Shown here piece after piece: positions 22,610 through 34,330 of a stretch of 64,000 bases of DNA. The position numbers and the translations under genes are program-made. The notes below the pieces were generated by a model. It saw only the letters and a program-made list of their open reading frames with translations, made no database searches and was not told the DNA's origin. The stretch's first letter is position 1; each line of letters begins with the position of its first letter. The stretch is from Cannabis sativa (lineage: Eukaryota > Streptophyta > Magnoliopsida > Rosales > Cannabaceae): contig NC_083603.1 of assembly GCF_029168945.1 (NCBI RefSeq), positions 51,470,406 to 51,534,405 of the forward strand, in the 5' to 3' direction.

Positions 22610-25254
22610 AAATTTTGGATCCCTATCCAATATAATGAACTTCTGAGCCCCATGTAACCACACTATTTCCTTAACATATAATGATGTGTATTGATCCACT
22701 GTAAAGGTTATTTTCACTTGTACAAAATGTGTGAATCATACATCCTATGGTTCTTAGTAACCTAACCACAACATCCATGGTGACATCCTCCCATTTCCAC
22801 TCAGGAAGAGTTAGAGGCTGCAACAACCCTGCAGGTCTCTGGTGTTCAACCTTAATCTATTGACAAGTCAAGCACCGGGATACAAATTCTACCACATCTT
22901 TCTTCATCTCGCACCATTAGTAGAAGGGTTTTAAATCTTGATACATTTTGGTAGTGCTAGGATGTAATGAATAAGGAGTGGTATGAGCTTCCTCGAGAAT
23001 CTCATTTTCAAGCTCTACACTGTTTTGAACAGCAGCATTCCATTACCTGACACTGTAAAGTCTTTAGCTTGACTAGCTAAAACCACTTCTCGAATCTTCA
23101 CCAATTCTAAATCAGTCAACTGAGCCACTTTAATTGTGTCTAACAGATCAAATTGCAATGTCAAATTATTAAGTTTGCCTACAACAAACTCAATGCATAA
23201 TCTGACTGTTTCATCTGCTAGGTGGGTGAAATCATAATCATATTGGTTACTTGCCCGGGACCCTTTCTACTCAGGGCATCTGCCACTACATTAGCTTTCC
23301 TGGGATGGTAAGGGATTTCACAATCATAATCCTTGACCAACTCTAACTACCACCTTTGCCTCATTTTTAAATCTTTCAGAGTAAAGAAATATTTGAGGCT
23401 CTTGTGATCGGTGTAGATCTCACACTTTTCTCTGTAGAGATAATGCCGCCAAATCTTCAAAGCAAAAACTACCGCGGTAAGTTCTAAATCGTGAATTAGG
23501 TATCGCTATTCATACTCCTTTAACTAACGAGAGGCATAAGCGATAACCTGATCAGCTTGCATCAAAACACGTCCCAGACCCTATCTGGATGAATCACAGT
23601 AAACCATGAACTTCTCATTATCAAATGGTAGGGCCAATACCGGATCTGTGATCAACCACTACTTTAGCTCTTGAAGCTTACTTCACACTTGTCTGTCCAC
23701 AGAAACCGCTGATTCTTTTAGGTTAGTTCTGTTAAGGGTGTTGAGATGTTAGAAAATCCTTTAACAAATTGACAATAATAACCAGCCATACCCAAAAAAC
23801 TTCTAATTTCTATGACCATCTTTGGTCTCAGCCAATCCCTGACTGATTCAATCTTCCCTGGATCAACCTTGTTCCCGTCTTTACTGACAATGTGTCCGAG
23901 AAAGGACTTTTAAGATAGTCAAAATTCACACTTTTTAAACTTGGCATACATTTTATGTTCTTGTAATCGCTGCAGAACCATTTGAAGATGTTGCTCATGC
24001 TCTGCTTCTGATTAAGAGGACACAAGGATGTCGTCGATAAATACTATAATACATATATTGAGGAAATCCTTGAATACTCTATTCATCAGATCCATAAAAG
24101 CTATTGGAGTGTTAGTTAGTCTAAAAGAGATAACCAAAAATTCGTAGTGCCCATACCTAGTGCGGAAATCAATCTTTGGAATGTCCTCCTCTCGAATTCT
24201 CAACTGATGATAGCCCGATTAGAGATCAATCTTAGAAAAGAGCATCTTTTCCTGAAGCTGATCGAACAAATCATTGAACCTAGGTAAAGGATACTTATTC
24301 TTGATAGCCAATTTATTTAGTTCCCGGTAGTCAATGCACATGCGTAGGCATCTGTATTTCTTCTTAACAAACAACATGTGAGCTCCCTAGGGTGACACAC
24401 TAGGTCGTGAAAACCCTAGGTCAAGCATCCCCTAAAGTTGAATCTTCAATTCTTTAAGCTCTGACAGAGCCATTCTATAAGATGCTTTAAAGACTGACTC
24501 TGCTTTAAGTGCTAAATCGATAACGAAATCTATTTCCCGCTACGGGGGTAAACCCGGAAGTTCATCAAGAAATACATCTAAAAATTCCTGAACCACTTTA
24601 ATGTCTTCTGGCCGAATTGATTCAGACCGTGTGGTATCCAATACCACTGCTAAAAACCCTAGGCATCCATCTTGTAACAAATCTCTAGCTTTCAATACTG
24701 AGATTACTAGGATTCAGGACCCTTAAACTGATCCCACAAACACAAATGGTTCCTCGCCCTTGGGTTGGAAAATCACCATCTTCCACTCATAGTCAATATT
24801 AGTAGAATACTTGGACAAGATATCTATTCCAAGTATGATATCGAAATCTGCTAAGTCCAATTCCACTAAATCATCACTCAATTCTCTATCCTCAATTCTA
24901 ATTGGCATAGAACTAACCCACCTTTTAGAGATAACTAATTCTCCGCCAGGCAGTAGGGTTCCAAACTCTTTATCATAACTATCAAACGATCTACCCAATT
25001 TATCAAAAATTCTAGCCGCCACATATCAATGAGTGGCCCCAGAATCAAACAATATAGAGAAATAAGAGTTGTTGACCGAGAGCTAACCTGTAACAACTGA
25101 GGGATTAGCTTCTGCCTCAGCTTGGGTAAGAGCAAACACCCTTGCTAAAGCGGGCATTACTGCTGTCTTCTGCTCTTCTTTCTTGAGTTGAAGGTAGTCT
25201 CTTTTGTAATGTCCAGGCATGCCACACTGGAAACATCCCCGTCCTCTACTATTG
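22610..25254 (-). pseudogene. Decayed Ty3/gypsy pol (protease, RT, RNase H, partial integrase)
   Basis: On the minus strand, in gypsy order: a zinc knuckle CFQCGMPGHYKRD (about 25230); aspartic protease region with FDSGATH (about 25040) and DIILGIDILSKY (about 24825); reverse transcriptase with [12 protein letters not shown] and the catalytic FIDDILVSS at 24012-24203; RNase H around 23250-23540; and an integrase zinc-binding and core region (about 22910-22610) including CLTCQ and a DRDPKFT block at the very end. Stops and frameshifts are frequent throughout. The integrase is cut off at about 22610 where AT-rich copia-LTR-like DNA starts; the 3' LTR is absent. The order RT-RNase H-integrase separates it from copia. 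Confidence 0.88.
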
Positions 25255-26708
25255 TGCTAAAATTAGATATACACAAGTGCACGTAGTCACAAACAAGTAA
25301 TATAATGATAAGTAGCGAGTATCGTCTCCACAAGGACTATAGAAATAAAATTTCTATTGCAAAAATTAATTACCAAGCAAAGTGCCTAACAACCAAAATG
25401 AAATGATTAATTAATCAACTAAATGAACAAGAAAATAAGTAAATTAACTCAAAAGTTGATGCAATATGGAAATAAAAATGAGTTGTAAGCTTTTACATTG
25501 TGAAAGGTTTGAACTATTGAATCCCCCCTATGTTTAGCAGAAACTGTGCGTTTTGCTACAGCAAAATGTTAGCAAATCTTTAGCAAAAATCTCAGGTTAC
25601 AAGAACTCCAATAAAGTGCACAAAACTCTTCCAAATATTATGCAATCAATTCTTGGACCTGTTCAAACATATTCCTATGCCAAGCAAGCTCAAGAATACC
25701 ATTACAAGCACAACTCTCAATTGTTACACAAGGATATAATATATTCCTATGTTATTTCTAATTTAATCTAATAAGATTAAGATCTTATGTCATTCAAGCT
25801 AAGTCCATTACATTTAACCTTTCCAGAATTAAATATAATTCAATATCAAGCTATTGGTGGCCAAACAATATCAAGAAACTAACATAAAGCACACTTGAAT
25901 GAGCATGAGAATTCTTACTAAATATTTGCATAAGATAATTACTAAACTAAAACATAGGGTTCTTCAACAATTCAAACCATAAAAAGTTTAGCTCATAGCT
26001 AACTTAAAAACCACCATTACAAGATAAAATTCAGCCATGGAGTTTGAATGCTAGAGTTAGAGAAAATAAAAGAGAAAAGAAAGAAATGACAAACAACAAT
26101 AGAGGAGAAGTTTTCCAAAAGGGTAGATGTTGAATCTTGTTGTTCTTCTCCTCTTTTCTCCTTCTTCTTCCTCTTCTTTCACTCTTTCTTTTTATGTAGA
26201 AAAAATGGCAGAATTCCTCTTTCTTACGTGCTGCCTTTTCTTGCTCAAAATGGAGGCTGCCCTCTTTTTTGAAATCCTTCTAGGTTTTGTACCTTTTGCC
26301 CCAAATAAACCCTACACATGGCATGCATCTAGCCTCTCCAAGTAATTGCTCCAGCCATCACTCTTAGAATGTCATGTCATCTCCACAAATGCCACCACTT
26401 TTAATGAAGTGCCAGCTCATCTTTTGCTCAAGAAAATAAAGCAAATCAGCTACTAACCTGTTTGCTGCAGCAAAAACTTCACATAATTTCAGCAAAATTA
26501 AGAACATGACTAACTTGCTATTTTCTTTGCTAATTTATACACAAAAGTTATTGATTTCTACTAACAGCTTCAAATTACACACATAAACATAAAACACTGA
26601 AACTTTCACAAATTAAAAGATAAAATAACTTCAATGACACACAATTACATAAAAAAAAAAAAACATGTTTACAAAGATATCAAATAACTCTTTACTCAAG
26701 AGTTATCA
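25255..26708 (-). mobile_element. Hairpin-capped insertion, copy 1 (unclassified)
   Basis: This 1.45 kb non-coding block interrupts the gypsy gag zinc-knuckle region: coding similarity stops at HHLGECK (26709) and resumes at the next knuckle at about 25250. On the minus strand it starts TGATAACTCTTGAG, forming a 9-bp stem with a 5-base loop (26684-26706). Its other end contains the motif AAGTGCACGTAG (25275) followed by a segment with GTATCGTCTCCACAAGGAC. The same layout occurs in the block at 27537-29338. No ORF of note and no clear target duplication. It is probably an LTR-type or other retroelement derivative; superfamily undecided. Confidence 0.65.
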
Positions 26709-27536
26709 TTTACACTCACCTAAGTGATGCTTCTTACAGTTGGGACATTTCGGGTAAGTGTATCGAGTTTCGGAACCACCCTGACAATTGTCACGACCTT
26801 GGTTCCCTTGGAACCTCTTATTCTAACTTGGGCCACCAAGTGCAGATGGCGCTTTTCTTTTTTGATAAGTGGTCGAGTCACTACCACCCCTACCATAACT
26901 AGAGGTAAGAGGAGTAGTGGCTCCACCAATAACCTGTGTCCCACGGGACTCCTGAATGCACTCAACTACGCCCTCAGCTCGTAGTGCTTTTCCCACCATA
27001 TCAACATAGGTGGTGTTATCATCTGTTGTGATCATCATGTCATGTTTGATCTTAGGATTCAATCCGTCCAGATACTTTTCTTTCTTACTGTAGTCGGTCG
27101 GCACAATTACTAAGACCAGCCTAGCCAACCTATCAAACTGAGTTGTATATTCGGTAACAGATATATTTTCTTTCTGAGTCAGCTAAGTAAATTCTTTTCT
27201 CTTTGTGCTACGAACTGCCTCATTATAGTACTTTGCATTGAACAATTTTTGGAACTCTTCCCAAGTAATGGTAGTAACATCCCAAGAAAGAGCCACCATA
27301 TCCCAGCAAACCGAGGCATCCTCCTAGAATCGGAAAGTGGCATAAGCCACTCTGTCGTTGCCGGTGACACCCACAAAATTCAAGATCCATGTAATATTCG
27401 TCAGCCACTGTTCAGCTTTCATCACATTTGGACCTCCCAGAAAGACTAGAGGTGCCTATTTGTAGAACCTTTCGTATAGTGGTTCCATCCGATTCACAGC
27501 AACAACCGGCCCTGCCTGCTGTTGTTCTCAAAAGTG
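26709..27536 (-). pseudogene. Decayed gypsy gag, central and C-terminal part
   Basis: The minus-strand frame (with a few stops) carries a gypsy Gag capsid-type segment: EPLYERFYK, AEQWLTNITWILNFVG, NITWEEF-like and FDRLARLV, then a serine/arginine-rich stretch (YGRGGSDSTTYQKRKAPS) and the first zinc knuckle CPNCKKHHLGEC next to 26720. It is continuous with the N-terminal piece at 29339-29606 once the intervening insertion is ignored. It would have packaged element RNA; here it is a relic. Confidence 0.82.
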
Positions 27537-29338
27537 AGTGTTTTAATATTTATACTCGCAAGTGCACGAATCGTTTCGGAATATAGTGTTCATGTAAGTG
27601 CAAGGTCGAACCCATGGGAGTTGACTAACATCAAAAGAAACTATTTCAAACAAAATAAGAATATTCTAACCTAGCTCCATAAAATTTGATGGGATTTTGG
27701 TTTTGCAAAATAACAGACAAGTAACTAAAAAGACTTAAGATTAAAGATGAGTGAGTATGAAAATAATTTTCCAATAAGATGTGTAAAATAAGATTATTAA
27801 GATATTAGAATCCACAAAATGCAAGTTCAATAGTATTTATAAGTATATTGATTTCCAAGTTCAAATATAGTTGAAATAAATCACACTATATTTTCCAAAA
27901 TATATTTTCAATTTAAGCACAAGTTATTTTCAAAAAGATAGGATTTTTCTTCACTTATAAAATGTATAATTTCTAAGCATTAAATGTGTTACAAGTTAAT
28001 GAAACTACACAAAATCAAAGAAACTATGTTTAGGCAAAATATAACACTTATATTCTAAGAATTAGATGTAAACAATTTAATGAAAGACATTTAATCAAAG
28101 AGTATTATATTTTTGCATAATGAAGAACTAAGTGGAAATATGCTTAAACAATCAAAAATACATGATATTGAAGATGAAAAAGACATATTTTTGATAGAAA
28201 AATTCATGAACTTTATAGCACAAATGGGAAATCAACATACAAACATAAACACTATCTATTTACATTTTGCTTCATCATCATCTTAATAATCTTGAAAAAA
28301 GATTAGAAGCTCATAACTAGATAAAAATTACAAAAGATAAACATACTTGACATGCTCTTCAAAATGTAAAAATGGTAGAAAGAAAATGGTAAAAATGAAG
28401 AGTGTGGAATGGAGAAGTGCTTTGGGTTGAAGAGGTGTTTAGGGGGGTGAAGAGATGTGTTTTGAAATGGTCTTCAAACACCATATTTATAGGCAAAGTT
28501 GGAGAATTAAATTAATCAAAATAAAATAAATAAATTGATTAATTTAATTAGTGTTGGGAAGAGAAGGGATAAATGGAGTATGTGTAAGAGTATTGGAAAA
28601 AATAAATGTTTGTTTGGATGGAAAAATAGTGAAAAAGATAGGGTAAAATAAAATGGGAATGTTTATTTAGGTGAAATAAATTGGGAAGAGTAAGTAGGTA
28701 TTTATGTGTAAATTGTGGGAGAAAAATAAAGATTTTTTTTATTTTCTAAGTAATTTTTTTGGCTGAGAGAAAATTCAATTTGTTTTCTTCTTTTTTTCTC
28801 TTTGCAGGAGGACACGTGGCGTGTTGCTGTTAGTGGAGAAGGCTGACGTGCGTGAGGTGGCGAATGCTGGTTCGTTGGGCGCTGACGGGCTGGGGATAAC
28901 GCGTGGAATGAAGCAGCTGTCTGGAGTGTGGCTCACGCACGCGTAGGGGCCATTGGATCAGATGACGAACGGCGTGGATTAGGTCAAAGGGCTGACCGAG
29001 AGTGGGCCTTCTAATGGACTGATCTGATTTTCTTTTGAAAATTGCACTTTTAGCTCCATTTCTCTAATATTTCTTCAATTTAATCCCAATTTTTTTCTTC
29101 CAAATACACCTAAAAATACATAATATTAATTATAAAACTAAAATAAAATTAAAAATAAATATCACATAACAAATTATAACAAAATAATTATAAAAATACA
29201 CAAAAACATATAATATTACAATAAAGCTAATAAATTCAAAGATAATTAAAAACTTAATAAATTAATTAAAAATTTAAGAACTAAACCAATTTTTAGTTAA
29301 AAAAAATGTGAAAATAACTCTAATTTCTAGAGTTATCA
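27537..29338 (-). mobile_element. Hairpin-capped insertion, copy 2 (unclassified), with promoter-like core
   Basis: A 1.8 kb non-coding block splits the gypsy gag between its N-terminal part (29339-29606) and its capsid part (below 27537). On the minus strand it starts TGATAACTCTAGAAATTAG, a 9-bp stem with 5-base loop at 29314-29336, and its far end carries the AAGTGCACGAATCG motif (27560) like copy 1. A TATA box CTATAAATATGG lies on the minus strand at about 28483-28493, followed by a CA/CT-rich leader, so the block resembles an LTR with U3 and R. A GC-rich patch (28805-29010) contains CACGTGGC. No matching 5-bp target duplication was found. Confidence 0.62.
28483..28493 (-). promoter_or_regulatory. 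TATA box inside hairpin-capped insertion 2
   Basis: The minus strand reads CCTATAAATATGG, followed by a pyrimidine-rich leader (TCTCTTCACCCCCCTAAAC). A promoter embedded in the element supports an LTR-like nature. Confidence 0.5.
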
Positions 29339-29606
29339 CCTGCAAAGTAAGGGCAGGCGCCACTTGCATCTCAGGAGCAAGCATTGTTGGAGCACCATGT
29401 TGCCTTAGATGTCTGGTCTCTTCTTCTTGTTCATTGATTCTAGCTTGCATTGCGAAAACCTATTTTCCCAATCCTGGGTCCCGACCGCGTACCCTACCTC
29501 TTGGACCTCTACCTCGGCCACGTATATTCAGGGGAAGCTAAACTCCCTGATTGCCACTAGATCTGACCGAGTTACCCTGACTTCTCGTGTTCCCCTTGGC
29601 ATCCAT
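29339..29606 (-). pseudogene. Decayed gypsy gag, N-terminal part
   Basis: The start codon is at 29606 (MDAKGNTRSQGN). It is followed by an in-frame stop and an arginine/glycine-rich stretch (RGRGRGPRGRVRGRDPG) and then ARINEQEEETRHLRQHG in a shifted frame, the usual low-complexity N-terminus of a chromovirus-type Gag. It ends at the hairpin-capped insertion. The gag start lies about 278 bp inside the 5' LTR boundary (29884). Confidence 0.75.
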
Positions 29607-29865
29607 TCTAATAGAACAGCCTGCGAAACCAAGAGCTAGCCTGGTCAGATCGCGATCAAGAATAATTTACTAATTACCTCTTATTTCAAAATTTAAAATA
29701 TGCGCCTTTTTAGCTATCAGGCTACTAACATGCTTTCTATCAGGCTTTCCTTAAAACATACTACTAAAATAAACTACTAAAACAATAAAGGCTTACTAAA
29801 CCGTGAGTTCATCTTATCTCCAATGATGATTGTACATGTCGTGACGATCTTCGAAAGACAACCTA

Positions 29866-29883
29866 GCGGCTCTGATACTTAAT
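29866..29883 (-). other. Primer-binding site of the gypsy element
   Basis: Directly next to the LTR end (minus strand ...GGTGTTACA) the minus strand reads ATTAAGTATCAGAGCC, containing TATCAGAGC, the plant initiator-tRNA(Met)-complementary core, with a short spacer. It fixes the orientation: the LTR at 29884-32877 is the 5' LTR of a minus-strand element. Confidence 0.75.
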
Positions 29884-30994
29884 TGTAACACCGTACTAGG
29901 TTAGGCATGTTATCGTGATTTTATATTAATTGTGCAATCTACTACTAATCAACAAGTTTATTAAAAATTGTGATTTATTAAACCTTTTATTAATTACTCT
30001 TAAATCTCAAAGTAAATAACATATATATAATAGGGATCCCGTATTTTAAATATTTACAAATGAGTTACAAAATATTTGATACAAAATTTGTCGCCTAGTG
30101 ACTATACAAAAGACAGTCTACTGTCCCAAAGATCATACACTCTAGGCCTAATTGCCTCAATATGTACAATTTGCATCCGCTCGCACTCACGGCTGCTCAG
30201 CTTTAGCTTTGCCATTACCTACACATGCAAATAATAACTTTGAGTCGACATACTCAGCAAGAAAAGTATAATCATAAATATAACCCGGATTACAATTAGG
30301 CCCCCATACTCCCAACCATAATCCTATCCCGACATCCTACGCGGTACTAAGTTTAAAATGTTCGTACAACAGTATTATTGACTATAATATCAGCCTATAC
30401 TCAGTACTCTAGTCATACCGGTGTGATAGCGCCAATCAGTACTTGAGCCAGACATACATTTATCGGTATCCAATACAACTCTAAGTATATTGATACCGCT
30501 ATCAATGTAATCTAATAGTCTTTATAAACATGCACGGTAAACATATAATCACATAGGCATATCATCATACTAATCTTACTTCATTTCCAAATTCAAGTGT
30601 GTCGGTCAACCTGAGGGGAATAGTTGCTCAACGATTTACAGGACCCTAAGCCACAATATTCGTAAAATTGATGAGTGACACACTAAATGACTTTTCGGGG
30701 ACTTAAAATCAAAACTTAAAGTTTCCCTATCGATGGATAATATGGAAATACCCTAAATATCATAAAAATAGAAAAATCTAGGGTGCCCTAAAATGCCCCA
30801 ACCGGTAGACCGGTTCCCAACCGGAAAACTGGTTATGTGGGGTCTGCCAAGGGATGAATCGAAATTCTGATTCCTACAGGTCCATACTGAACCGGTCGAC
30901 TGGTTCAGTATAGGAATCCCCAAAAACCTTTTAAACAACTCAATTCGACCCCAAATTAAATCAAACCTTCCAGAGTGCCTATTCAAGCCTCTAA

Positions 30995-32023
30995 GGGCTC
31001 GTTTGGTACGTCGTATAAGGGTCGAATTGTATTAATAATAAATAACACTATGTTTGGATTAAGTAATGTACTGTATTAATTTTTACGATCAAATTTATTA
31101 ATACAATGTATGTTGTATTATTTAATACATAATAAATAGTTCGTATTAGCTTGTATTATAATATTTACAAAGAATTTGAGGTCAACACCAATCTCCGACA
31201 CGGACCCAGACCCGGACTTGGACTCGGACCCGGACCTTGGACCCCAGACCCGGATCCCGAACACCAGACCCCGGACCCAGACCCGAACCCAGACCCGGGA
31301 CCCCAGACCTGGGTCTGGGCTCGGACGCGGACCCAAACCTCAAACCCCGGACCCAGACCTGGACCCGGACCCGGGACCCTGGCCAGGACCCCGACCCCGA
31401 CCCAGACCCAGACCTGGACCCAAACTCGAACCCCGGACCTAGATCCCACCCCAGACCTGGACCCGAGACACCGACCCCACACCCGCACCCGAACCCAGAC
31501 CCAGACTAGGACCCGGACCCGGACCCCGACCCGGGACCTAGACCCGGACCCGGACCCCGACCCGGGACCTAGACCCCGACCCCGACCCAGGACCTAGACC
31601 CTAACCCCGACCCGGGACCTGGACCCGGACCCGACCCGGGACCTAGACCAGGACCCGGGACCTAGACCAGGACCCGGGACCTAGACCTGGACCCAGACCC
31701 GGGACCCGGACCTGGACCCAGACCCGGACCCGGACCTCGACCCGGTCCCGGACTCGGATCCGGACCCTGGACCCAGGACCCGGACCTGGACCCGACCCGA
31801 ACCCGGTACCCGGGACCGGACTCGAACCCGATACCCGGGACCCGAACGGGTAGTTGGTGTTGAGATCGAGTGTATTAAAAATATATTATAACTCTACACA
31901 ATCAATCAATACAAGTCAATACCAAACATTGTATTGTATTAAATAATACTAATACAATACAATACAACACAATCTAACACAGTACAGTACAATACATTAC
32001 AATACGGCGTACCAAACGAGCCC
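30995..32023. mobile_element. PIF/Harbinger-like (Tourist-type) element with a hexamer array
   Basis: The terminal inverted repeat is GGGCTCGTTTGGTACG at the left and its complement CGTACCAAACGAGCCC at the right, flanked by a TAA duplication (30992-30994 and 32024-32026), the 3-bp TWA type made by PIF/Harbinger transposases. The subterminal arms (about 190 bp each) are AT-rich with TTGTATTA/AATACAA repeats, and an inner inverted pair GTCAACACCAA / TTGGTGTTGA (about 31182 and 31853) encloses the GC-rich array. There is no transposase. Length 1029 bp, long for a Tourist MITE because of the array. Confidence 0.85.
31194..31848. repeat. GC-rich (GACCCG)n-type hexanucleotide minisatellite
   Basis: About 650 bp consist almost entirely of hexamer variants GACCCG, GACCCA and GACCTG, with occasional phase shifts (GGACCCCGACC). 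The cytosines are nearly all on the plus strand, so the strand asymmetry is extreme against an AT-rich background. It gives Pro/Asp/Arg-rich open frames in several registers that are not genes. Confidence 0.92.
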
Positions 32024-32877
32024 TAAGAACATAAACCATGCAAAATAACTCAATAAAAACCCCATAAACAAAAATCACCATGAGAGAGCAAAGTTTGAGC
32101 TCTAAAGTTCAAACTTTTCTCAAACACAACAACACCCCCCAAATCAGTTCTAAACCAGCTCAAATAACATCAAAACAACCTCTCAAAAAAATCAAACATC
32201 ACCTAAAACCACAGAACCCTAACTCCAAAAATCTTGCACAGAAACCTAACTAACAACTTAAGAAACCAAAAAGAAGTGAACTAGGGAGTTTTACTTGGAT
32301 TGAAATCACTAAGATCTTGCTAAGATACTCAGAATTGAGCTCAAAAAGCCCTAACTTGCTGCTAGCTTCTTGAGAGGGAGAGAGAGAGAGAGAGAGAAAG
32401 TATTTTTCTAATTTTCTATTTGAATTAATGGAGAAAATGTAATGTTTATCAATAATATCAGCAAAATCATATTAATCTCCCAAGATTAATCAAATAACCC
32501 GCTAAAAGACAAAAAACTACTTTTGGGTAAAAGATCATTTTACCCCTTGTCTCCCCATGAGATAACATTGCCACCTAAGGGCATTTTGGTCAAATCTAAT
32601 ACCTCGAATATTCCCAACATTCCCAATATTTATCTAAATTGCCCCACTTTTACTAAAATACTAAACTATAATAAAATGTGACTCTATCGGCCAAATATCG
32701 CGTCCCACTATTACCGGGCATAAATATGAAAAACATAAAATTTCATATATAACATAAATAACACACCTAGAATTTAAATGTATCTCTATAAATTCATAAA
32801 TCATAATTATAAGTCTAATTCTAAATCAAACTCTAATTATCTTCTAATTCTCATACTAAAATTAAGCGGTCTCTACA

Positions 32878-34275
32878 GTTATATTCTAAATAATCAATGA
32901 TCCTCTATAGATTATCTACATCGAGTAGGGATGAATTTACTGTTTTACCCTTCAATGTAGTTTATTCTTAAAATACTTAGCTACCTATAAATGATATTTT
33001 AGTAAACTAATATAATTACTGAAATGAGCACTCCATTATTTATCATTATTAAGCCAAACTCGAAGGAAATCATCATTTCACTTCTTTGCATTTATTGAAG
33101 CTATAGATTCTGAATCTATGATTAGCGCTCTCACTCAATTGAACTACCATGTTCTTAATCTGTATATAACAAGAAGATCCAATTGGTCAACTTTAACGAA
33201 TAAATTGAAGAACATAAATAATATAATTAAATTAGAAACTAACCATCTCAAGATTGAGATCATTTGATCTAAGATCAACTAAGTGATATTAAATTAGATA
33301 GATATTATAGTAAGTTTGTTATATCTTATCCAAGTTTAATATCGGTTCCTTCTGATGTATACTCCATACATTCAATCGAAGCTTACTTTACCAATTCCCT
33401 AGAAAGGATATAGCACTTATCCAAGATGCAAGTAAACTACACTGTAGATTATCATATCAGTAAAATTCTGTGTACTGATAAATCGTAAGAATTTATTTAC
33501 TCACATAATCTTGATTACTTTTCACTGTGTTAACAATACAATAATCAGGAATATCAATGTGATAAGGATTTAGATAAATTTATAAATCAAACAAATGATC
33601 ATGATATAAACATGTGAACCAAATAATACATTAAACAAGTAATAAAATAAATATGTTTCTTTATTGATAAATGAATATTCAAAATTACATTGAAAATAGA
33701 GTTTTAGCTAAGGCACAAAACTCAATAATTTTTAAAATTAAAATAATTTACATAATTCATAATTTACTCACAAATTTTTTAATGATATCTAAACACTTTG
33801 AAAAGTATTCTTTATTAAAGAAAATTTTCATATATATCAAGGCTTATACTTCTAGCTATAAGTAAAAGTAGAAACTTAATCAAACAGAATTATTTTAGAG
33901 TTTGAGCTATTTTAGCTGAGAGATAGAATGATAAATTCTTCAAAAATATTTTATTACTCTCTTTCATTCAATTTAATTGTTATTTTAATTAATAAAAACT
34001 ATTAATATTTGAATGATATATTGAAGTTAAAAATAAGGCAATTTGTTATGAAAGTTTAAGTTAAAAAACATAATTTTAGTTTTTTTTTTAGAAAAAATAA
34101 AATAAAAGTTATTGATAGTTTTTTTTTTAAAACAAATGTTGGGTGATATTTACCTATTTTTCTCTCAAACCAAAAACCAAAAATATTAACCACGTATTAT
34201 GTGGTGTAGTAGTAGGGAAATTTTTACTAACCTCCTTTACTTGGGTAAAAAGTTCGACTCACCATACTCCTCATT
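32878..34275 (-). repeat. LTR-like dispersed repeat remnant plus AT-rich DNA
   Basis: 32878-33095 is an inverted copy of 12285-12505. The following sequence to about 33600 has the look of a degenerate LTR or leader and then grades into AT-rich DNA. No coding sequence. It is the target into which the gypsy element inserted. Confidence 0.5.
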
Positions 34276-34292
34276 GTCAAGGATTATGTTTT
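34276..34292. other. LINE target-site duplication, left copy
   Basis: GTCAAGGATTATGTTT is repeated at 38715-38730 on the other side of the LINE. It is followed by the LINE's short A-rich 3' tail (TTTAATTTTG on the plus strand). Confidence 0.9.
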
Positions 34293-34330
34293 TTAATTTT
34301 GAAAAGAAGCGTAGTCATATTAAATAGATG

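Larger units (their letters stand above)
29884..32877 (-). mobile_element. 5' LTR of the gypsy element, carrying a nested TIR element
   Basis: On the minus strand it begins TGTAGAGACCGCTTAA (32877) and ends CGGTGTTACA (29884). It is homologous to the solo LTR at 16846-19003, including the ends. Its length of 2994 bp falls to about 1960 bp without the nested element at 30995-32023. A (GA)n tract at about 32376-32398 (plus-strand reading) lies in the same relative place as a GA run in the solo LTR. The LTR inserted into a member of the repeat family also seen at 12285-12505: that repeat stops exactly at 32878. GTTAT (32878-32882) would be the 5-bp target duplication, but the other end is lost. 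Confidence 0.85.

Noticed and set aside
25255..29338. Helitron interpretation of the hairpin-capped insertions
   Set aside because: The hairpin lies at the very terminus rather than about 10 bases before a CTRR end, and no 5' TC or A-T insertion site could be shown.
31151..31597. Overlapping Pro/Asp/Arg-rich ORFs on both strands
   Set aside because: They are translations of the GACCCG hexamer array, open in several frames at once, without start context or homology.
33095..33165. tRNA-like sequence on the minus strand with a D-arm-like TAGTTCAATTGAG and a TTCAGAA loop
   Set aside because: The T-arm and acceptor stem do not pair, and the adjoining sequence is alignable to the dispersed LTR-like repeat at 12.3 kb.
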